From: Tanypteryx hageni
Lineage: Eukaryota > Arthropoda > Insecta > Odonata > Petaluridae
Direction: 5' to 3'
Assembly (NCBI GenBank): GCA_028673005.1
Contig: CM054116.1
Span: forward strand, 38,790,577-38,854,576
Length of the DNA stretch: 64,000 nt
The notes below the pieces were generated by a model. The model did no database searches, was not told where the DNA came from, and saw nothing but the letters and a program-made list of their open reading frames with translations. Both the position numbers and the translations under genes were made by a program. Of this stretch, positions 58,590-64,000 are shown one piece after another. How positions within the stretch are numbered: the stretch's first letter is position 1; the number at the start of each line of letters is the position of its first letter.

Positions 58590-59090
58590 GAAAGTATTGT
58601 TTTCATGAAAAAAATCGATTTCGAGATTTCAACGGAAATACACGTTTTGAGGTCTCCTGAACACGTTTTGACCATTTTCTCGATGTCTGTGTGTGTGTAT
58701 GTGATCGAGATTTTGTGGGTGCTCTAACTCAAAAACTAGTAATCAGATCAACGCGAAATTGTATATTTGACACTTTTATTAAAATAACAAGAATTGATTA
58801 GTTTTTGGTAAGAATCGCTCAACCGGAAGTGGATGTTTACTCTTATCAACCGTTTTTTGAAATATTTGCTTTAATATGTGATTAATGAAAAAAGTATTTG
58901 AATAAAAGTTGTAGGAAATTTAATTTTCTACAAAGTTTGTTCGAAACATTTTCCCATATTATGCATTTTTTAAAAGATATTTTAAAAATTATATATTTAG
59001 CTGCCACCACCACGCCACCTACCGGCGACTATTGTAAACACTTTACGCTTAGTTACGTCTTACTAACGCTCCTTTTTATTTTCTTAATTG
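58590..59090 (+). repeat. Dispersed repeat B, copy 2
   Basis: Same-orientation homologue of 19690-20310, from GTATTGTTTTCATGAAAAAA through GCTCTAACTCAAAAACTA and CTGCCACCACCACGCCACCT to CTTAGTTACGTCTTACTAAC. Similarity ends near 59090, where the sequences continue differently. Comparing the two should give the element's true ends. Confidence 0.6.
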
Positions 59091-59271
59091 TTGGAGCTTG
59101 GTGGCTATATCCAATATCAGAAGGCTACGGTTTGAGTTTATTTCAGTTCTTTGTTATCTGAATTTTTCTCGCAGTTCCTTAAAATATGTACTACGTATAT
59201 TTGTATATATATATATATATATATTATATAAGGTATATTATAAGTATTACTATAAACATGAATATAAATTT

Positions 59272-59320
59272 GGAACAATTTTTGAAACGAGAAAAAAGTC
59301 TGCTATGACCGGGAATTGAA
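59272..59320. repeat. Left arm of perfect 49-bp inverted repeat
   Basis: Exactly reverse-complementary to 59446-59494 over 49 bases; the match continues outward with single mismatches. The right arm is the T-arm, 3' acceptor strand, terminator and trailer of a tRNA-like gene, so this arm is an antisense copy of that half. Confidence 0.95.
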
Positions 59321-59394
59321 TTTTGATATTAGCTTGGCTAGTTCCCGTCCCACAAAGGAAAACATCCGTGTTCAGAAACGAGAGAAAATGTTCT

Positions 59395-59465
59395 GCTACG
59401 ATAGTTCAGGGGTAGAATATCCGCCCGGCAAGTGGAAGATCCGGGTTCAATTCCCGGTCATAGCA
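59395..59465 (+). tRNA. tRNA-like gene or pseudogene, Gly-like body, anticodon GGC
   Basis: Folds as a cloverleaf: acceptor 59395-59401 with 59458-59464 (one C-A mismatch), D-stem GTTC/GAAT, anticodon stem TCCGC/GTGGA, four-base variable loop, T-stem CCGGG/CCCGG with loop TTCAATT, discriminator A at 59465. The body resembles metazoan tRNA-Gly, but the anticodon at 59427-59429 reads GGC (Ala) and position 33 is C instead of the near-universal T. The internal A box (TAGTTCAGGGG) and B box (GGTTCAATTCC) are good Pol III promoter matches, and a six-T terminator lies at 59469-59474. C33 and the mismatch argue for a pseudogene or tRNA-derived retroposon rather than a translating tRNA. Part of a perfect inverted repeat. 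Confidence 0.6.
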
Positions 59466-59468
59466 GAC

Positions 59469-59474
59469 TTTTTT
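59469..59474 (+). terminator. Pol III terminator (T6) after tRNA-like gene
   Basis: Run of six T four bases downstream of the discriminator base, standard for Pol III tRNA genes. Confidence 0.6.
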
Positions 59475-59494
59475 CTCGTTTCAAAAATTGTTCC

Positions 59495-61799
59495 AACTTT
59501 CACAGCTTATGCCTGTCTGCATAGGATCTTCGGATCATATCATTCCATCAATTTCATGAATATAAATGTGGTAAGCCAAGGTCAAAAATTTTCGCCATTA
59601 GGGTTTTAAGTGAAGCGAAATATCTTATGAATATTTTATGCGGTCAATCGTAATGACTTGAATTATTTTGTCAATATTTTGCTTAATTTCCGTTTCTAAT
59701 CATTCTAGTTCAGTGTTTTACTGCGTTTTCTAACATTTTAAAATTCTTTATCCAATTCGTTTCAAGCAGTTTATTCCCAATTCCGTTCATAAATTATCAC
59801 TCTTACGATAGCTCTCCCAAAGAAAATTCTTCCAAAAGTCTCCATCCTCCTTCGTAAGGTTTCTTGTGACTCAACTAAATGCCCTTAAGGCGCACCTCCA
59901 CGTCGATCAGGTCATTCCTTCTGCTTCCTTTACATAAAACATTTCTGTTTCTGTTTCCCACTATGTATTTCCTTATCCATTTTAGTACGTTCGGAATACA
60001 ACACTTGTTCTCTGGCGAACCTTGTTTTACATAGTTTGGACGTAAATATCATTAGGTCTGCAGGAAAACGGATGACCTAGTATGCCGTTGTCACAGCAAA
60101 TGCTATTGATTTATCTGATCGTTTGATGGTGTATGTGGAAACCAAAGTTCTTCGCCGGTATAGTTGGAAATAAAAACACAGTTTTACTCATTCCCGCAGA
60201 AATGCGTTGAAATGACATTCATTTTTCATTACGTTGGGGTGGATTTAATGCAATAGTGTTTATATGATGCTTAACGAACTTAGCGGGCATAAGTCTCAAT
60301 TAATATTTTCTTGTGCGTTTTGAGTGATCTTGGAATAAATTATTACAATATTTCGTGCATCCTCGTTGAATATTCAATTTATCCTAGAGCAGCATTGAAA
60401 CACAATTTATGTGGCGAGGATGTATAAGTAAATGTATTCGTTGTGTGTAGAAATGACGAACTGCCATGTGCGTCGGCGCTTTATTTCCTTTCTCTAGCAA
60501 GTTATAGAGAATGTTTACCATACGGGGTTCGGCTTTAATAAAGATGTCGGACGTAAAACTCGGCGTGAATTCCGGTCTAGTGCTTAGCTTTGTGGCATTT
60601 ACCCGTCATAAAGAAGTTATTTCGATCTGTTGAAAGTTTTCCGATGGCTGATATGACGCAATGCATCTGTAGAGTTGATCTATTCAAGCTTAAAACCGTA
60701 TGTGGCTTGACACTCTTCAAAAAGATCCTTCGGTTTTCAAAGGTTTCGCGCGATACCGGTACAGAGGCCAATATGCGACCATTTTCTGCATCCTTCTAAC
60801 CTTCTTCTCAAGCTGGTTTTTTCGGTTTGTTTTCCTCCTAAGGCGAGCTTTTCGAGTATCTCGGCATTTAGAGGGAATGCCATCTCCTCAGGAAGGTATT
60901 AGGTAAGATCTTAATGGTTTTCCTATGATCGTTCGGCTGCAAAACTTTAAACTTTCTCTGTCCGTTCTCAGACGAGACGCCGCAGATGTCCACAGCAAGG
61001 TTGACGTATTGGTTAACCATTTGGATGATGCATTATTGCTGTCCGAAAGGGTCTCTTTCTCTTTTAGCCCGACGCGTGTGTTTGTGAGGGAGAGAGAGAG
61101 GTTGGGAGGGTGGACATTTCTCTCCCGCTTGCGTAATCTCCTCCCTCCCCCATTCCTTTTTGCCTCCTCCCCTCCGAACTCATCCCACGTGTAAGTGTGC
61201 ATGCGTTTTTCGGATCGTTGTGGGTGGAGTCGAATTTGCGTTTGTTACTCGGGAACGTGAGGATTTTAAGCGGCGTTTCGGATGAGGATTTGCTTAGCCT
61301 CGATTCTGGGGCATTTCCGCCATTAGAGGAGATCCCATTAGCAGAGCGGTAACCGATGGAGGCTCAGGGAGGAGGGTGGACTGAGGTGTGTGTGTTAGGT
61401 AAATAATCGGAGATGGGGAAAGAGAATCCAATGTTTTTGCTCGCGGAGAGTAAAAAAAATGAAGTTCCCTTTTGAGGGCGGTGGACCGGAAGGGCGGGGA
61501 ATGGATGGAAAAGGTTTGAATGGATGAGATTTCGCGGTTATCGAGATAAATAAAAAAGAATTTCCCCACGAGGTGGAATGTTAATGATCTTGAGGTTATT
61601 AACGATTCTACTCATAATGAGATGATGATGGAATATCAATTAAAGCGCTCTTGTGCGATGCGCCTTGGACGTAATCTGAAGGCTAGGGAGATTCAACAAT
61701 TTGGAGTTGGAGATAAGTTGAGCGAGGTAATGTAGAAATCAACTTACCGACTTACACGAATGTAGCTTTTAAGTGCGTTTTTTAAAATGAGCTTATAGT
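59495..61799. other. No gene recognised
   Basis: Mostly AT-rich; 60900-61570 is more CpG-rich and shows biased frames on both strands without recognisable domains. Confidence 0.45.
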
Positions 61800-62620
61800 T
61801 TCACGTTGGCATCGGTTTGTCTGCCTCTGCACTTGCTTAAATTGAAATTGTGACGAAACCGTAAACGATAGAGAGCTGAAACTAGTAGGATAGATTTCTG
61901 TACTGCTGCCATTTGTTTTTCTTTAGATATGAGTTTTGAAAAATATACAAGTTTGGGTTGGGCCCCGTTTCAATTTTTTTTTCTCCGAAGATGTAAAAGA
62001 TGGAAAGCTGAAATTTTGAGCGTATATTTCTAGTGGTGCCACTTGCAAACGAGGCTCTAGTGACCGAATATATAGCGGTATAACCAAATAAAAAATAAAT
62101 AATAAAATTTGAGCTTACATTTCCAAATTAATGCCTCTTATTCTGGAAAAGTTTGAGAAAATTTCTTACACGGCTTTATTAATTGTTGTCAACGAGAGCA
62201 ATCTTCGTAGCAGTTAAAGTAAACAAAATTTATTACAAATATATAAATGCGTTTAATTTTCTTTCGCGTGCACACAGAACAGTAAAAGAAAGTAAATGGA
62301 TTATGTAAGACGATGGAATGAACAATAATAATACGTTAATTTTCCTCTCGTGCGCACAAAGCGCTTTTTAAGTGGGAAAGAATGGATAATTTACGACGAA
62401 GAAATGAACTCGAACGTAAAGATTACGTTGAAATTACTCAAGTGAGGTGTTTTGAATAATTTTCAATTGTTTTACTTATATCTTTAAAGGTACAATAGAT
62501 GGAAAACTGAAACTTTGAGTGTACATTTCCACATTAATGCAACTTATTCTTGAAAAGTTTTTGTTTTTAAAACTTTACAGTGGTGGATAGGGAAACGTTC
62601 AAAATTTAACTACAAAATTG
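61800..62620. repeat. Unclassified repeat related to Harbinger interior
   Basis: Begins with a TTTGTCTGCCTCTGC module and AGAGCTGAAAC/AAGCTGAAATTTTGAG phrases. The part at about 62170-62470 matches 11255-11560 inside the PIF/Harbinger element: AGCAATCTTCGTAGCAGTTAAAGTAAACAA, TTTAATTTTCTTTCG followed by GCACAC, GAAATGGATTAT-type and GATAATTTACGACGAAGAAATGAAC phrases. Another repeat probably inserted into Harbinger, or a Harbinger-derived fragment lies here. Confidence 0.45.
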
Positions 62621-62904
62621 ATTGCGTTCTAAATTTAAATGTCATTTTGGAAGCATCAATTATCCAAAAAAAAGTATATTTATATGTAAAATATATTAAT
62701 GTAGAATGATGATGCGCAATGCAGCACTAACTTAGTCATTAAATCTCTCTCTTGTAAACGCTAAATTCACCTCCACGTTATACCCCCCGTTACAAAACTA
62801 ACTAGATTCCAGCAGCCGAATACTACGTGGTGATATAACCATATGAAAAATGAAAAACGCGCCAATTTTATCCATGTTCATAGATACTCCGTTTGCCTCG
62901 TTCC
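62621..62904. other. No gene recognised
   Basis: AT-rich spacer before the CR1-type fragment. Confidence 0.4.
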
Positions 62905-63346
62905 TATGTTTGCGGTTTGGGATCCATATCAGAGTGGACTCATAAAGGATTTAGAAAAAATACAGCGGCGAGCAGCTAGATTCGTGAAAAAGAATTACGA
63001 TTAGAAACAGAGCGTTACGTTACTCATTAAAGAGTTGAGTTAGCCATCGTTGAAATATCGTAGATTACAGGCGAGACTTAAACTTCTAGATAAATATAGG
63101 TCGTAGCTATTCGTAAATGAAATGAAGGATATTATTCGACAACCAACGTATATCGGACGGAGGGATAATGAGGACAAGATTCGCGAAATAGATAGTAGGA
63201 CGGAGAGGTATAAGGAGTCCTTTTTCCCTAGGACAATACGTGACCACAATAGATAAGTGAATACTAATTAGTTAGGAACTTGGTGCGCGGCACCCCCTGC
63301 CATCCACCGTCAAGGTGACTTGCAGGGTAATATGTAGATGTATGTT
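62905..63346 (+). pseudogene. CR1/Jockey-type LINE, 3' fragment
   Basis: Translation shows the end of a reverse transcriptase of the CR1/Jockey type: FAVWDPYQSGLIKDLEKIQR, then RAARFVKKNYD, LKYRRLQARLKLLDKYR, and SFFPRTIRDHNR, broken by stop codons. A short 3' UTR ends in TGTAGATGTATG, a tail of the kind these elements have. Everything upstream is absent, as in 5'-truncated insertions. Confidence 0.75.
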
Positions 63347-64000
63347 TGGTCTTTCTGTTTGAGCATTGGTGTTTTAATTTGCCCTTCAGATAATACAGAA
63401 GTGGCTTAAATTCTTTACGCGTGCGATTTGAACCTGCTATTAGTTTGAAAATATTCTATATTTTAATTTTGTTTTTACTATATTAATATTTATTACTATA
63501 CGGTTACCATATTTAGCTATTTTAATAATGCTAGAGGTAGATAGGTATACCTTAGAAGTTTTGTATGATTCGCAAACGGGATGTTGCAATTTAGACATTC
63601 CGGCACTTTACAGAAAAGGTCTGTACTGAAAAAGGTAGGCATTATATACTTATGGAATGAAAATTGAAGTACGAGTAATTTGCCATTTCTTGTTTACGGA
63701 TCGTTTGAATGCCAGCATGATAAAGGAATTTCGAAACCAAACTTTAATTTAAAATACCAAAAATTGGGATGTAAAGCTTGATGAGAAAAAATAAGCAGTT
63801 ATAAGGCGCGTGAAATTTCCTCATAAGCCTTAAATGAAATTGGATCTAGGTTTCATTATTAATCCAACGCCACTCGCACCATTTTAAGAATTTCCTTAAA
63901 TCCATGTTACACATCTCTCGAAAAGAAGCGTCAAACAATCGATCCTCCTCTGAAACGAGGGAGATATTTCAAAGGAACTCCATTATAATGCAAACCTATG
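63347..64000. other. No gene recognised
   Basis: AT-rich DNA to the window edge; nothing recognised. Confidence 0.45.

Noticed and set aside
1..64000. Bacterial-type features: operons, CRISPR arrays, riboswitches, prophage, toxin-antitoxin systems
   Set aside because: None seen; the DNA is eukaryotic with transposons, splice-like signals and microsatellites.
1..64000. Retroviral, LTR or other viral coding regions
   Set aside because: No protease, integrase, gag or capsid motif and no long direct repeats framing such genes were recognised.

Overview
This window is eukaryotic, animal-type DNA, most probably from an arthropod such as an insect. It is AT-rich, gene-poor and dominated by transposable elements, microsatellites and long stretches without coding capacity. 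No operon, bacterial gene, CRISPR array or prophage is present. The arthropod assignment is inference from the mix of elements (Helitron, hAT, Tigger/pogo, PIF/Harbinger, mariner MITE, RTE and CR1-type retroposons). No host gene with a recognisable product was found. Three short reading frames with plausible splice signals (3873-3988 +, 7232-7499 +, 45209-45457 -) are the best candidates for host exons.

Layout. 0-7.5 kb: mostly unannotated, two weak hAT ends and two candidate exons. 7.9-9.6 kb: dead Tigger/pogo transposase. 9.9-12.2 kb: old Helitron split by a PIF/Harbinger element. 12.5-18.2 kb: mariner MITE, two hAT MITEs, a Helitron deletion derivative that keeps an open helicase C-terminus, and an RTE 3' fragment. 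19.0-20.7 kb: Tigger-like composite invaded by another repeat. 20.7-31.7 kb: a cluster of at least five copies of one non-autonomous Helitron family, some joined head to tail, one associated with a 164-bp palindrome, hosting a 2.5-kb hAT relic (8-bp target duplication) and a nearly intact 3.3-kb RTE retrotransposon (11-bp target duplication). 30.5-32.2 kb: an old ~300-bp tandem array interrupted by a TA/CA microsatellite and a complete Helitron. 32.9-33.5 kb: a hAT MITE and a 229-bp fold-back.

33.5-64 kb has fewer elements. It holds a 19-bp minisatellite, an inverted second copy of the 19-kb composite (43.8-44.9 kb), two large polypyrimidine blocks (46.3-47.0 and 49.7-51.1 kb), two adjacent hAT MITEs (54.2-54.8 kb), a second copy of the repeat found at 19.7 kb, a tRNA-like gene with an antisense copy of its own 3' half (59.3-59.5 kb) and a CR1-type 3' end (62.9-63.3 kb).

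The elements form a readable insertion history: Harbinger into Helitron; hAT into Helitron; RTE into Helitron; Helitron into microsatellite; unclassified repeat into Tigger composite. Coordinates of inserted elements come from target duplications wherever these were visible.
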